Of a stretch of DNA of 7,254 nucleotides, positions 1 through 6,530 are shown piece after piece. The notes under the pieces were generated by a model that saw only the letters and a program-made list of their open reading frames with translations, ran no database searches and was not told the origin of the DNA. A program made the position numbers and the translations under genes. This DNA is from an uncultured Collinsella sp. (GTDB lineage Bacteria; Actinomycetota; Coriobacteriia; Coriobacteriales; Coriobacteriaceae). The stretch covers positions 1 to 7,254 of the forward strand of contig CAAFUK010000096.1 in assembly GCA_900766165.1 (NCBI GenBank), in the 5' to 3' direction. Numbering within the stretch: the first letter of the stretch is position 1; the number at the start of each line of letters is the position of its first letter.

Positions 1-64
1 CCCGGCCTGCAAAAAAAGAGGGGCGCTGCGGTCTCGCCGGGCTGCGGCAAGAGAAGGGACAACC
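1..64 (+). other. Upstream leader of the Fe-S flavoprotein gene, with ribosome binding site
   Basis: This short stretch precedes the first gene. GAAGGGA at 53-59 lies five bases before the ATG at 65 and is a reasonable Shine-Dalgarno sequence supporting that start. CCCGGC at 1-6 and GCCGGG at 36-41 are complementary but too far apart and too short to call a terminator. I see no convincing -35/-10 pair, so the gene may be transcribed from further upstream, outside the window. Confidence 0.5.
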
Positions 65-2842
65 ATGATTCTCAACGGACCGGGAATTAGCTATACCGAG
101 CCCGACATCGGTGCGGAGTTCGTGCCGCCGCTGCCGGAGCATCCGCGCGAGGCCATCGTCAAGCTGTGCGAGCACTGCACTAACCGCCTGCTGCACCGTG
201 ACGAGCTGCTGGGCTACGAGTACTGGTCGTTTGCCGAGGCCGCGACCGACGAGCAGGCCGAAGTGCTCTGCAAGATGAAGATGCGCCGCCCCTACACGCT
301 GCCCGAGATGGTCAAGCTCACCGGCATGCCCGAGGCCGATATCGAGAAGATGCTCGACGACATGAGCTACACGGGCCTGCTCGAGTACAACTGGGAAAAC
401 CCCGAGCGTGCCAAGCAGTGGGTGCTGCCCATGCTGGTGCCGGGTTCTGCCGAGTTCCTCAACATGCGCTTGAGCCAGCTCGAGGAGCACCCGGTCTACG
501 CCAAGTTCTTTGAGCAGGCGTCCAAGGGCCCGCTGTCCAAGGCCACGCCGATGGTGCCGCCCGGAGGCGCGGGCATCGGCATGCACGTCATTCCGGTCGA
601 GAAGGCCATCGACGCCGCGAGCACCTCGGTGCCCATTGAGCATATCGAGCATTGGCTCGACAAATACGAGGGCAAGTATGCCGCCAGCACCTGCAGCTGC
701 CGTGCGAGCCGTCGCGTGATGGGCGAGGGCTGCGCCGACGACCCGGCCGATTGGTGCATCGCCGTGGGCGATATGGCCGATTACGTGGTCGAGACCGATC
801 GTGGCCATTACGTGACCCGCGACGAGGTTTACGACATCTTGCGCCAGGCCGAGGACAACGGCTTTGTGCACCAGATCACTAATATCGACGGCGAGAACAA
901 GATCTTCGCCATCTGCAACTGCAACGTCAACGTGTGCTACGCCCTGCGCACCTCGCAGCTGTTCAACACGCCCAACCTGTCGCGCTCGGCCTATGTCGCT
1001 AAGGTCGAGAAGGACAAGTGCGTGGCCTGCGGTCGCTGCGTCGAGGTGTGTCCGGCCGGCGCCGCCAAGCTGGGCCAGAAGCTCTGCAGCAAAAAGGCCG
1101 GCGGACAGGTGCCCGAGTATCCGCGCCAGGAGCTGCCCGATGCCACCAAGTGGGACCACACCAAGTGGTCGCCCAACTACCGCAACGACAACCGCATCGA
1201 GACGCACGAGTCCGGCACCGCTCCCTGCAAGACGGCCTGCCCCGCGCACGTTGCCGTTCAGGGCTATTTGAAGCTCGCGGCGCAGGGTCGCTATGACGAG
1301 GCCCTAGCACTCATTAAGCGCGAGAACCCGCTGCCCGCTATCTGCGGCCGTGTGTGCAACCGCCGCTGTGAGGATGCCTGCACCCGCGGCCGTGTGGACG
1401 CCGCCGTGGCCATCGACGAGGTCAAGAAGTTCATCGCCCAGCGCGATCTGGATGCCGCGACCCGCTATGTCCCACCTGTGGTGACCCCAACGCGTGCCGG
1501 CGGCTTCGACCAGAAGATCGCCATCATCGGCGCCGGTCCGGCCGGTCTGTCCTGCGCCTTTTATCTGGCCGAGAAGGGCTACAGGCCCGTCGTGTTCGAG
1601 AAGAACGAGCACCCGGGCGGCATGCTTACCTACGGCATTCCCAGCTTTAAGCTGCAGAAGGATGTTATCGAGGCCGAGGTCGAGGTCATTCGCCTGATGG
1701 GTGCCGAGTTCCGCTATGGCGTGGAAGTCGGTCGCGACGTGACGCTCGACGAGCTGCGCGCACAGGGCTTTAAGGCCTTCTACGTTGCCATTGGCTGCCA
1801 GGGCGGCCGCCTTGCCGGCATTCCGGGTGAGGATGCCGAGGACGTGACCGTGGCCGTCGACTTTTTGCGCGAGGTCAACAGCGGCAAGATCGATGCGCTG
1901 CCCGGTCGCACCATCGTGGTGGGCGGCGGCAACGTGGCCATCGACGTGGCCCGCAATGCCTGCCGTTTGGGTTCCGAGCACGTTGAGATGTTCTGCCTGG
2001 AGAGCGAGGCCCAGATGCCCGCCAGCGAGGAAGAGCGTCGCGAGGCCATCGAGGACGGCGCACACATTAGCTGCGGCTGGGGTCCCAAGGAGGTCCACCT
2101 GGACGAGGCCGGTCACGTGTGCGGCATCACCTTTAAGCGCTGCACGCGTGTCTATGACGATGAAGGCCGTTTTGCGCCTGAGTACGACGAGAACGATCTG
2201 CGCCGCGTCGATGCCGACCGCGTGGTCATGTCGATTGGCCAGTCCATCGTGTGGGGCGACCTGCTAGCTGGCTCCAAGGTGGAGCTTGGCCGTGGTCAGG
2301 GCGCCCTTGCCGATCCCCAGACCTACCAGACCGCCGAACCCGACATCTTTGTGGGCGGCGACGTCTATACCGGTCCGAGCTTTGCCATCGATGCCATCGC
2401 CGCCGGTCACGAGGCCGCCGTGTCCATCCATCGCTTTGTGCAGCCGGGCTCCACGCTCACCATCGGCCGCAATCAGCGCCGCTACACCGCGCTCGACCGC
2501 GACGATGTCGTGATCGAGAGCTACGACAACGCGAGCCGCGAGGTTGCGCATGTGGACCGCGAACGCGAGAAGGCTGCGCCGTTTAGCGAGTATGTTGAGA
2601 CCTTTACCGAGGAGCAGGTGCGCGCCGAGACCGCCCGCTGCCTGGGCTGCGGCGCCTCGATCGTCGACCCCAACAAGTGCATCGGCTGCGGCCTGTGCAC
2701 CACCAAGTGCGCGTTTGACGCCATCCATCTGGATCGCGACCGCCCCGAGTGCTCAACGATGGTCAAATACGAGCAAAAGCTTCCGAGCCTGGGCAAGTAC
2801 GCGCTCAAGCGCGCCATCAAGATTAAATTTGGCCGCAAGTAG
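65..2842 (+). CDS. Multidomain Fe-S/FAD NAD(P)H oxidoreductase (GltD/NfnB-like core with ferredoxin modules)
   Basis: This 925-residue protein is probably a cytoplasmic electron-transfer flavoprotein; no signal peptide or membrane segment is seen. Residues 76-108 resemble a small helix-turn-helix or winged-helix segment. A cysteine-rich module follows, with C35/C38, C210/C212, C223, C231, C284/C286 and C291, like anaerobe 4Fe-4S proteins that carry CxCR and CNCC motifs. C319, C322, C325 and C329 form one ferredoxin-type [4Fe-4S] site. Residues about 380-480 match the Fe-S domain of glutamate synthase small subunits (C388, C392, C427, C431, C435, C439). GAGPAG at 489-494 binds FAD, GGGNVA at 620-625 is the NAD(P)H Rossmann motif, and GGD at 764-766 is the second FAD motif. 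The C-terminus has C859xxC862 and a second ferredoxin site (C872, C875, C878, C882). A role in shuttling electrons between NAD(P)H and ferredoxin or a partner enzyme follows from the GltD/NfnB/AegA-like core. The physiological partner is unknown. The HypA gene 38 bases downstream hints at hydrogenase metabolism. Domain assignment is firm; the reaction is inferred. Confidence 0.9.
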   Translation: MILNGPGISYTEPDIGAEFVPPLPEHPREAIVKLCEHCTNRLLHRDELLGYEYWSFAEAATDEQAEVLCKMKMRRPYTLPEMVKLTGMPEADIEKMLDDMSYTGLLEYNWENPERAKQWVLPMLVPGSAEFLNMRLSQLEEHPVYAKFFEQASKGPLSKATPMVPPGGAGIGMHVIPVEKAIDAASTSVPIEHIEHWLDKYEGKYAASTCSCRASRRVMGEGCADDPADWCIAVGDMADYVVETDRGHYVTRDEVYDILRQAEDNGFVHQITNIDGENKIFAICNCNVNVCYALRTSQLFNTPNLSRSAYVAKVEKDKCVACGRCVEVCPAGAAKLGQKLCSKKAGGQVPEYPRQELPDATKWDHTKWSPNYRNDNRIETHESGTAPCKTACPAHVAVQGYLKLAAQGRYDEALALIKRENPLPAICGRVCNRRCEDACTRGRVDAAVAIDEVKKFIAQRDLDAATRYVPPVVTPTRAGGFDQKIAIIGAGPAGLSCAFYLAEKGYRPVVFEKNEHPGGMLTYGIPSFKLQKDVIEAEVEVIRLMGAEFRYGVEVGRDVTLDELRAQGFKAFYVAIGCQGGRLAGIPGEDAEDVTVAVDFLREVNSGKIDALPGRTIVVGGGNVAIDVARNACRLGSEHVEMFCLESEAQMPASEEERREAIEDGAHISCGWGPKEVHLDEAGHVCGITFKRCTRVYDDEGRFAPEYDENDLRRVDADRVVMSIGQSIVWGDLLAGSKVELGRGQGALADPQTYQTAEPDIFVGGDVYTGPSFAIDAIAAGHEAAVSIHRFVQPGSTLTIGRNQRRYTALDRDDVVIESYDNASREVAHVDREREKAAPFSEYVETFTEEQVRAETARCLGCGASIVDPNKCIGCGLCTTKCAFDAIHLDRDRPECSTMVKYEQKLPSLGKYALKRAIKIKFGRK

Positions 2843-2880
2843 GTAGCCATAACAGGTAAGGGAACGACGGAAGGAAAAAG

Positions 2881-3309
2881 GTGCACGAGCTGGGGATCGT
2901 CTATCACATCATTCGCGATGTCGAGAATGTGGCGCGCGCCAATGGCGTGCGTCGCGTTTCGAGCGTCACGCTGCTGCTGGGCGAGGTCTCGGGCGTCGTC
3001 CCCGATCTACTACTCGACGCTTGGCGCTGGGCGGCGGATAAAAAGCCTATCGCGCAGGGCGCGGAGCTTATCGTGGAGCCCGTCGAGGCCGTGACACATT
3101 GCGAGGCGTGCGGCTGCGACTACGCGACGGTCGAGCACGGCAAGACCTGTCCCCAGTGCGGTAGCGGCGAGACCTATTTGCTGCAGGGTCAAGAGGTAAT
3201 GATCAAACAGATCGAGACCCCCGACGAGGACCCGGCAGACGCTGCTCCTGACGGCCTCTCCGACGCCCCCGATGCCGTCGACGCCGCCAACCCTCTCCAT
3301 ATCGCCTAA
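2881..3309 (+). CDS. hypA: HypA-type hydrogenase maturation nickel metallochaperone
   Basis: HypA delivers nickel to NiFe-hydrogenase large subunits, and in some bacteria to urease, together with HypB. The protein has 142 residues and starts with GTG. The start is set by GGAAGGA at 2869-2875, five bases upstream, and by the family's N-terminal Met-His-Glu-Leu, where His2 is the nickel ligand. The structural zinc site is clear: C74/C77 and C90/C93 in two CxxC motifs. HypA proteins are normally about 113-120 residues. Here residues from about 113 onward form an acidic tail rich in Asp, Ala and Pro, with no obvious fold. The gene follows the Fe-S flavoprotein gene after 38 bases and is probably cotranscribed with it. 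No hypB, other hyp gene or hydrogenase subunit is adjacent on the visible downstream side. Family identity is firm; the target enzyme cannot be seen. Confidence 0.92.
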   Translation: MHELGIVYHIIRDVENVARANGVRRVSSVTLLLGEVSGVVPDLLLDAWRWAADKKPIAQGAELIVEPVEAVTHCEACGCDYATVEHGKTCPQCGSGETYLLQGQEVMIKQIETPDEDPADAAPDGLSDAPDAVDAANPLHIA

Positions 3310-3372
3310 CATCCAATGACTGCATGGGCTAGAGTTCTAAACATATTTGCTTCGGTTAGTCAAGTCATGTCT

Positions 3373-3545
3373 GTTTAAACAAAATGGCGGCACGCAGGCG
3401 CATTGGGATCCACCTAAAAGCGGTTTTAACGAACAGTGCGCCTGTATATGTCTTTGGAAACAATCGGCAAATCACGTTTTATCAGGCAATGAGCTGTAAA
3501 CCAGCAATGTAATCAATTTGTAACAAACTTAGACGTTTAAACAAA
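3373..3545. repeat. Pair of GTTTAAACAAA motifs flanking the central intergenic region
   Basis: The 11-base sequence occurs at 3373-3383 and 3535-3545, 162 bases apart. Each copy contains the 8-base palindrome GTTTAAAC. Two palindromic copies upstream of a sugar-transport operon would fit operator sites for a dimeric regulator. AT-rich 8-mers can recur by chance, so this is a candidate only. Confidence 0.3.
3395..3444 (+). other. Imperfect inverted repeat / RNA hairpin upstream of the PTS operon
   Basis: CAGGCGCATTG at 3395-3405 pairs with CAGTGCGCCTG at 3434-3444 over 11 positions, with one G-U wobble. The 28-base interior holds a smaller stem, TAAAA/TTTTA at 3415-3419 and 3424-3428, around a GCGG loop. 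The bases after the outer stem are not a U-tract, so this is not a standard intrinsic terminator for hypA. It could be a folded 3' end of the hypA message, a regulator-binding dyad or an RNA element. Confidence 0.4.
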
Positions 3546-3570
3546 TAATCCAACCTTTTGCGAATTTAGC

Positions 3571-3599
3571 TATAATTCCACAATCCAAACAGGTATACT
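3571..3599 (+). promoter_or_regulatory. Candidate promoter elements for the mannose PTS operon
   Basis: TATAAT at 3571-3576 is a perfect -10 hexamer, and TATACT at 3594-3599 is another good one. The latter sits in a context like the -10 elements proposed for the ManO gene and the tRNA in this window. From TATACT, transcription would begin near 3606 and leave a leader of about 40 bases. Neither hexamer has a convincing TTGACA-like -35 at 16-18 bases, which would suit an activator-dependent promoter. Which element is used cannot be settled from sequence. Confidence 0.4.
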
Positions 3600-3632
3600 C
3601 CTTTCATGTCGTGTAGGAAATACGTAGACAAA

Positions 3633-3640
3633 AAGGAGGT
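3633..3640 (+). promoter_or_regulatory. Ribosome binding site of the IIAB gene
   Basis: AAGGAGGT is a near-perfect Shine-Dalgarno sequence. The GGAGG core ends seven bases before the ATG at 3647 and only four before the in-frame GTG at 3644, which favours 3647 as the start. An ATG at 3642 is out of frame and is followed at once by TGA. Confidence 0.8.
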
Positions 3641-3646
3641 TATGTG

Positions 3647-4636
3647 ATGGTAAGTATTGTTCTTGCTAGCCACGGGGACTTGGCAGCTGGAATCAAGCAG
3701 ACGGGCTCGATGGTCTTTGGCGATCAGCCGTCTGTTGCCGTGGTCTCGCTCGAGCCGAGCATGGGCCCCGACGACTTCCGTGCCAAGGTCGAGGAAGCAG
3801 TCGCTTCCTTCGAGGACCAGGAGCAGGTGCTCTTCCTCGTTGATCTGTGGGGCGGCACGCCGTTCAACCAGATCAGCGGGCTCATCGAGGGCCACGATTC
3901 CTGGGCTATCGTCACCGGTGTCAACCTGCCTATGCTCATCGAGGCATATTCGCAGCGCTTTGACGCAAAGAACACTGCACATGCGATCGCAAAACATCTC
4001 GTGACTGAGGCTAAGGCTGGCGTGCGCGTCAAGCCCGAGTCTCTGGAGCCCGAGGAGAAGAAGCCGGCTGCGGCCGCCGCTGCTCCTGCAGGCGCCATCC
4101 CTCCGGGAACGGTCATCGGCGACGGGCACATCAAGATTGCCCATGTCCGTATCGACACCCGTCTGCTTCATGGTCAGGTGGCCACCACGTGGACCAAGCA
4201 GATCAACCCCAACCGCATCATCGTGGTTTCCGACGGCGTTGCTCACGACGAGCTCCGCAAGACCATGATCGAGCAGGCTGCCCCTCCGGGAGTCCATGCC
4301 AACGTCGTGCCCATCAAGAAGATGGCCGAGGTCGTCAAGGACACGCGCTTTGGTGACACCAAGGCCATGCTGCTCTTCGAGAACCCGCAGGATCTGCTCA
4401 AGGCCATCGAGGCCGGCGTCGACATCAAGGAAGTCAACATCGGTTCCATGGCTCACTCCAAGGGCAAGGTCGTCGTCACCAACGCCGTCGCTATGGGCGA
4501 TGACGACGTCAAGACTCTCGAGGCCCTCAAGGCCAAGGGCGTCAAGTTCGAGGTCCGCAAGGTTCCTTCGGATTCCTCCGAGGATCTCGACGCCATGTTG
4601 AAGAAAGCTAAGGCCGAACTGGCCGCTCAAGCATAG
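3647..4636 (+). CDS. manX: PTS mannose-family transporter, fused subunits IIA and IIB
   Basis: This cytoplasmic protein of 329 residues carries phosphate from HPr to the incoming sugar. The IIA domain (about residues 1-125) begins with a hydrophobic strand and Ser-His, with His9 the expected HPr-phosphorylated residue. WGGTPFN near residue 67 is a second family signature. A flexible linker rich in Pro, Glu and Ala (about 129-155) leads to the IIB domain, which starts near residue 161. Its DTRLLHGQ motif places the sugar-phosphorylating histidine at His175. These positions agree closely with His10 and His175 of E. coli ManX. The start at ATG 3647 is preferred on Shine-Dalgarno spacing; GTG at 3644 would add one residue. 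It is first in an operon with IIC (18 bases downstream) and IID. The exact sugar is not readable from sequence, but fused IIAB with IIC, IID and ManO points to the glucose/mannose/glucosamine group. Confidence 0.95.
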   Translation: MVSIVLASHGDLAAGIKQTGSMVFGDQPSVAVVSLEPSMGPDDFRAKVEEAVASFEDQEQVLFLVDLWGGTPFNQISGLIEGHDSWAIVTGVNLPMLIEAYSQRFDAKNTAHAIAKHLVTEAKAGVRVKPESLEPEEKKPAAAAAAPAGAIPPGTVIGDGHIKIAHVRIDTRLLHGQVATTWTKQINPNRIIVVSDGVAHDELRKTMIEQAAPPGVHANVVPIKKMAEVVKDTRFGDTKAMLLFENPQDLLKAIEAGVDIKEVNIGSMAHSKGKVVVTNAVAMGDDDVKTLEALKAKGVKFEVRKVPSDSSEDLDAMLKKAKAELAAQA

Positions 4637-4654
4637 TAAAGGAGGGTCCGATAC

Positions 4655-5473
4655 ATGTCTGCAATCACTATTCTGCTTGTTGCGATTGTCGCGTTGCTTG
4701 CCGGTATGGAAGGCATTCTGGATGAGTTCCAGTTCCATCAGCCGCTCGTGGCATGCACGCTTATCGGTCTCGTAACCGGTCACCTTCAGGAGGGCATCCT
4801 CCTGGGCGGTTCGCTCCAGATGATGGCCCTTGGCTGGGCTAACGTTGGCGCCGCTGTCGCGCCTGACGCCGCTCTGGCCTCGGTCGCTTCTTCGATCATC
4901 ATGGTGCTCGCCCTCAACGGTGGCGCCACCGATTCGGCAAAGGCCGTTACCGCCGCCATCGCCGTCGCCGTCCCGCTGTCGGTCGCTGGTCTGTTCCTGA
5001 CCATGATCTGCCGTACCCTGGCTACCGCTATCGCTCACGCCATGGACGGTTGCGCCGAGAAGGGCGACTTCTCCGGCATCGAGCGCTGGCAGTACGCTGC
5101 TATCCTCATGCAGGGCCTTCGTATCGCCATCCCGGCAGTACTTCTGTGCATCATCCCGGCCGAGGCTGTTACCAACGCGCTTAACGCTATGCCCGACTGG
5201 CTGTCCGGCGGCATGGCCGTCGGCGGCGGCATGGTCGCTTCCGTCGGTTACGCCATGGTCATTAACATGATGGCCACCAAGGAGACCTGGCCGTTCTTCA
5301 TCCTCGGCTTTGTCCTTGCTGCCATCCCTCAGCTCACGCTGATCGCCCTTGGCCTCATCGGCATCTCCCTTGCCCTTATCTACCTTGGCCTTAAGGATCT
5401 GGCCAAGCAGGGTGGCGGCATGGGCGGTGGCTCCGGCGACCCGCTCGGCGACATTCTGAACGATTACGAGTAG
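4655..5473 (+). CDS. manY: PTS mannose-family transporter, membrane subunit IIC
   Basis: This 272-residue integral membrane subunit forms the sugar path together with IID. It consists almost entirely of hydrophobic segments joined by short loops; the first spans about residues 3-22. Family signatures include FQFHQP at 25-30 and the stretch from GGSLQ (51-55) through LGWANVG (59-65). It ends in a glycine-rich linker (253-261) and the tail DPLGDILNDYE, a tail I recall from Firmicutes Man-PTS IIC proteins such as Listeria MptC. The length is normal for the family (E. coli ManY is 266). A strong AAAGGAGG at 4638-4645 lies nine bases before the ATG. The gene sits 18 bases after IIAB and 16 bases before IID, so the three should be translated from one message. 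Confidence 0.95.
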   Translation: MSAITILLVAIVALLAGMEGILDEFQFHQPLVACTLIGLVTGHLQEGILLGGSLQMMALGWANVGAAVAPDAALASVASSIIMVLALNGGATDSAKAVTAAIAVAVPLSVAGLFLTMICRTLATAIAHAMDGCAEKGDFSGIERWQYAAILMQGLRIAIPAVLLCIIPAEAVTNALNAMPDWLSGGMAVGGGMVASVGYAMVINMMATKETWPFFILGFVLAAIPQLTLIALGLIGISLALIYLGLKDLAKQGGGMGGGSGDPLGDILNDYE

Positions 5474-5479
5474 GAGGGG
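5472..5479 (+). promoter_or_regulatory. Ribosome binding site of the IID gene, overlapping the IIC stop codon
   Basis: AGGAGGGG begins inside the TAG stop codon of IIC (5471-5473). It lies ten bases before the ATG at 5490 but only one base before the in-frame GTG at 5481. The GTG is therefore too close to serve, and 5490 is chosen. The overlap of stop codon and Shine-Dalgarno suggests translational coupling of IIC and IID. Confidence 0.75.
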
Positions 5480-5489
5480 AGTGATACAT

Positions 5490-6410
5490 ATGGCAGAGAA
5501 CAAGATTCAGCTCACCAAGGCTGACCGCAAGAAGGTTTGCTTCCGTCATCAGTTCCTTCAGGGCTCGTGGAACTACGAGCGTATGCAGAACGGCGGCTGG
5601 TGCTTCGCAATGATCCCTGCGATCAAGAAGCTCTACACCAGCAAGGATGACCAGATTGCCGCTCTTAAGCGCCACCTGGAGTTCTATAACACCCACCCTT
5701 ATGTTTCCGCCCCCGTCATTGGCGTTACCCTCGCCCTCGAGGAGGAGCGCGCCAACGGTGCTCCGATTGACGACGTCGCCATTCAGGGCGTCAAGGTCGG
5801 TATGATGGGCCCGCTCGCCGGCGTCGGCGACCCCGCCTTCTGGTTCACCCTTCGCCCGATTCTGGGCGCTCTGGGCGCTTCCCTGGCTCTGTCCGGCAGC
5901 ATCGCCGGTCCGCTGCTGTTCTTCTTCGCGTGGAACATCATCCGTTACGCCTTCCTGTGGTACACGCAGGAGTTTGGCTACAAGGTCGGCTCCTCCATCG
6001 CCAAGGACCTCTCCGGCGGTCTGATGGGCAAGGTCACCGAGGGTGCTTCCATCCTGGGTATGTTCATCATCGGCGCCCTGGTCGAGCGCTGGGTGTCCAT
6101 CTCCTTCACCCCGGTCGTCTCCAAGGTCACGCAGTCTGCTGGCGCCTTTATCGACTGGGCTAACCTGCCCTCCGGTTCTGAGGGTGTCAAGGAAGCACTG
6201 ACGATGTACAACTCCATCGGTGCTAACGCCCTTGATCAGGTGAAGGTCACCACGCTTCAGGCCAACCTCGATCAGCTCATCCCCGGCCTTGCCGCCGTGT
6301 GCCTGACCCTGCTGGTCTGCAAGCTCCTCAAGAAGAAGGTCAGCCCGATCGTCATCATCCTGGCTCTCTTCGCCATCGGCATCATCGGTCGCGTCTGCGG
6401 CTTCATGTAA
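5490..6410 (+). CDS. manZ: PTS mannose-family transporter, membrane subunit IID
   Basis: This 306-residue subunit pairs with IIC in the membrane to translocate the sugar. The N-terminus (LTKADRKKV, 8-16) and the following aromatic stretch through GGW (35-37) are typical of IID. GPLAGVGDP at 107-115 is the family signature. Most of the N-terminal half is cytoplasmic-type sequence with amphipathic segments. Hydrophobic stretches follow near 120-155 and 184-200, and the C-terminus (about 263-305) is strongly hydrophobic. The protein is longer than E. coli ManZ (283) and similar to Firmicutes IID proteins of roughly 303-307 residues. The extra length lies in a polar region around 210-260 before the C-terminal membrane segment. 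ATG 5490 is preferred to GTG 5481 on ribosome-binding-site spacing. A strong terminator begins 57 bases after the stop codon. Confidence 0.95.
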   Translation: MAENKIQLTKADRKKVCFRHQFLQGSWNYERMQNGGWCFAMIPAIKKLYTSKDDQIAALKRHLEFYNTHPYVSAPVIGVTLALEEERANGAPIDDVAIQGVKVGMMGPLAGVGDPAFWFTLRPILGALGASLALSGSIAGPLLFFFAWNIIRYAFLWYTQEFGYKVGSSIAKDLSGGLMGKVTEGASILGMFIIGALVERWVSISFTPVVSKVTQSAGAFIDWANLPSGSEGVKEALTMYNSIGANALDQVKVTTLQANLDQLIPGLAAVCLTLLVCKLLKKKVSPIVIILALFAIGIIGRVCGFM

Positions 6411-6460
6411 GCACGTTTCGGCTTAAGACCGAGAATTGCTAGGCAAGGGCTTTTGAGCCA

Positions 6461-6490
6461 TTGAAACGGACCGCACCCGGTGGGTACACT
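6461..6490 (+). promoter_or_regulatory. Candidate promoter for the ManO gene, overlapping the terminator of the PTS operon
   Basis: TTGAAA at 6461-6466 matches TTGACA in five of six bases. It is followed after 18 bases by TACACT at 6485-6490, which matches TATAAT in four of six. The predicted start point, near 6497, lies in the 3' arm of the terminator hairpin. A transcript from here would lack the 5' arm and could not form the terminator. The same TACACT hexamer occurs upstream of the tRNA at 7216-7221. Confidence 0.55.
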
Positions 6491-6514
6491 GGATGCGGTC
6501 CGATTGTTTTATTT
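6467..6514 (+). terminator. Strong rho-independent terminator after the mannose PTS operon
   Basis: CGGACCGCA at 6467-6475 pairs perfectly with TGCGGTCCG at 6494-6502. After one mismatch the stem continues for six more pairs (6477-6482 with 6487-6492, one of them G-U) around a GGTA loop. The hairpin is followed by the T-rich tract ATTGTTTTATTT at 6503-6514. This should end or strongly reduce transcription before the ManO gene. Confidence 0.88.
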
Positions 6515-6530
6515 GGAGGGCGAGGTGCGC

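Larger units (their letters stand above)
3310..3646. other. 337-base intergenic region between hypA and the mannose PTS operon
   Basis: I see no gene on either strand here. The stretch is clearly richer in A and T than its flanks. It contains a long imperfect hairpin (3395-3444), two copies of GTTTAAACAAA (3373-3383 and 3535-3545), two copies of AATCCAA (3547-3553 and 3582-3588), two -10-like hexamers (3571-3576 and 3594-3599) and the Shine-Dalgarno sequence of the PTS operon. Its size and content suit a regulated promoter region for the sugar transporter. It must also hold the end of the hypA transcript, but no hairpin with a U-tract is visible. Confidence 0.7.

Noticed and set aside
1..41. 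Terminator formed by CCCGGC (1-6) and GCCGGG (36-41)
   Set aside because: The six-base arms are separated by 29 bases and no T-tract follows.
1304..2116. A 270-codon minus-strand open frame within the flavoprotein gene
   Set aside because: It is a shadow of the GltD-like coding region: Ala/Gly/Leu/Val/His-rich translation, no known motif, no independent ribosome binding site noted.
3385..3399. Sigma-54-type promoter (GG-N10-GC) upstream of the PTS operon, as in Listeria mpt
   Set aside because: Only the GG and GC dinucleotides fit. The TTGC part reads AGGC and the distance to the gene is large. Sigma-54 is also not expected in this lineage.
5481..5489. GTG 5481 as the start of IID
   Set aside because: It is one base from the Shine-Dalgarno sequence, too close for initiation; ATG 5490 has suitable spacing and matches the family's N-terminus.
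3566..5503. A 645-codon open frame on the minus strand across the IIAB and IIC genes
   Set aside because: It runs antisense to two unmistakable PTS genes, and its translation is low-complexity, rich in His, Asp, Gly and Leu, without a recognisable domain. GC-rich codon use commonly leaves long antisense frames open.
6480..6530. Extended start of the ManO gene at GTG 6480
   Set aside because: The extra codons lie inside the terminator hairpin and T-tract, there is no suitable ribosome binding site, and the family N-terminus fits ATG 6531.
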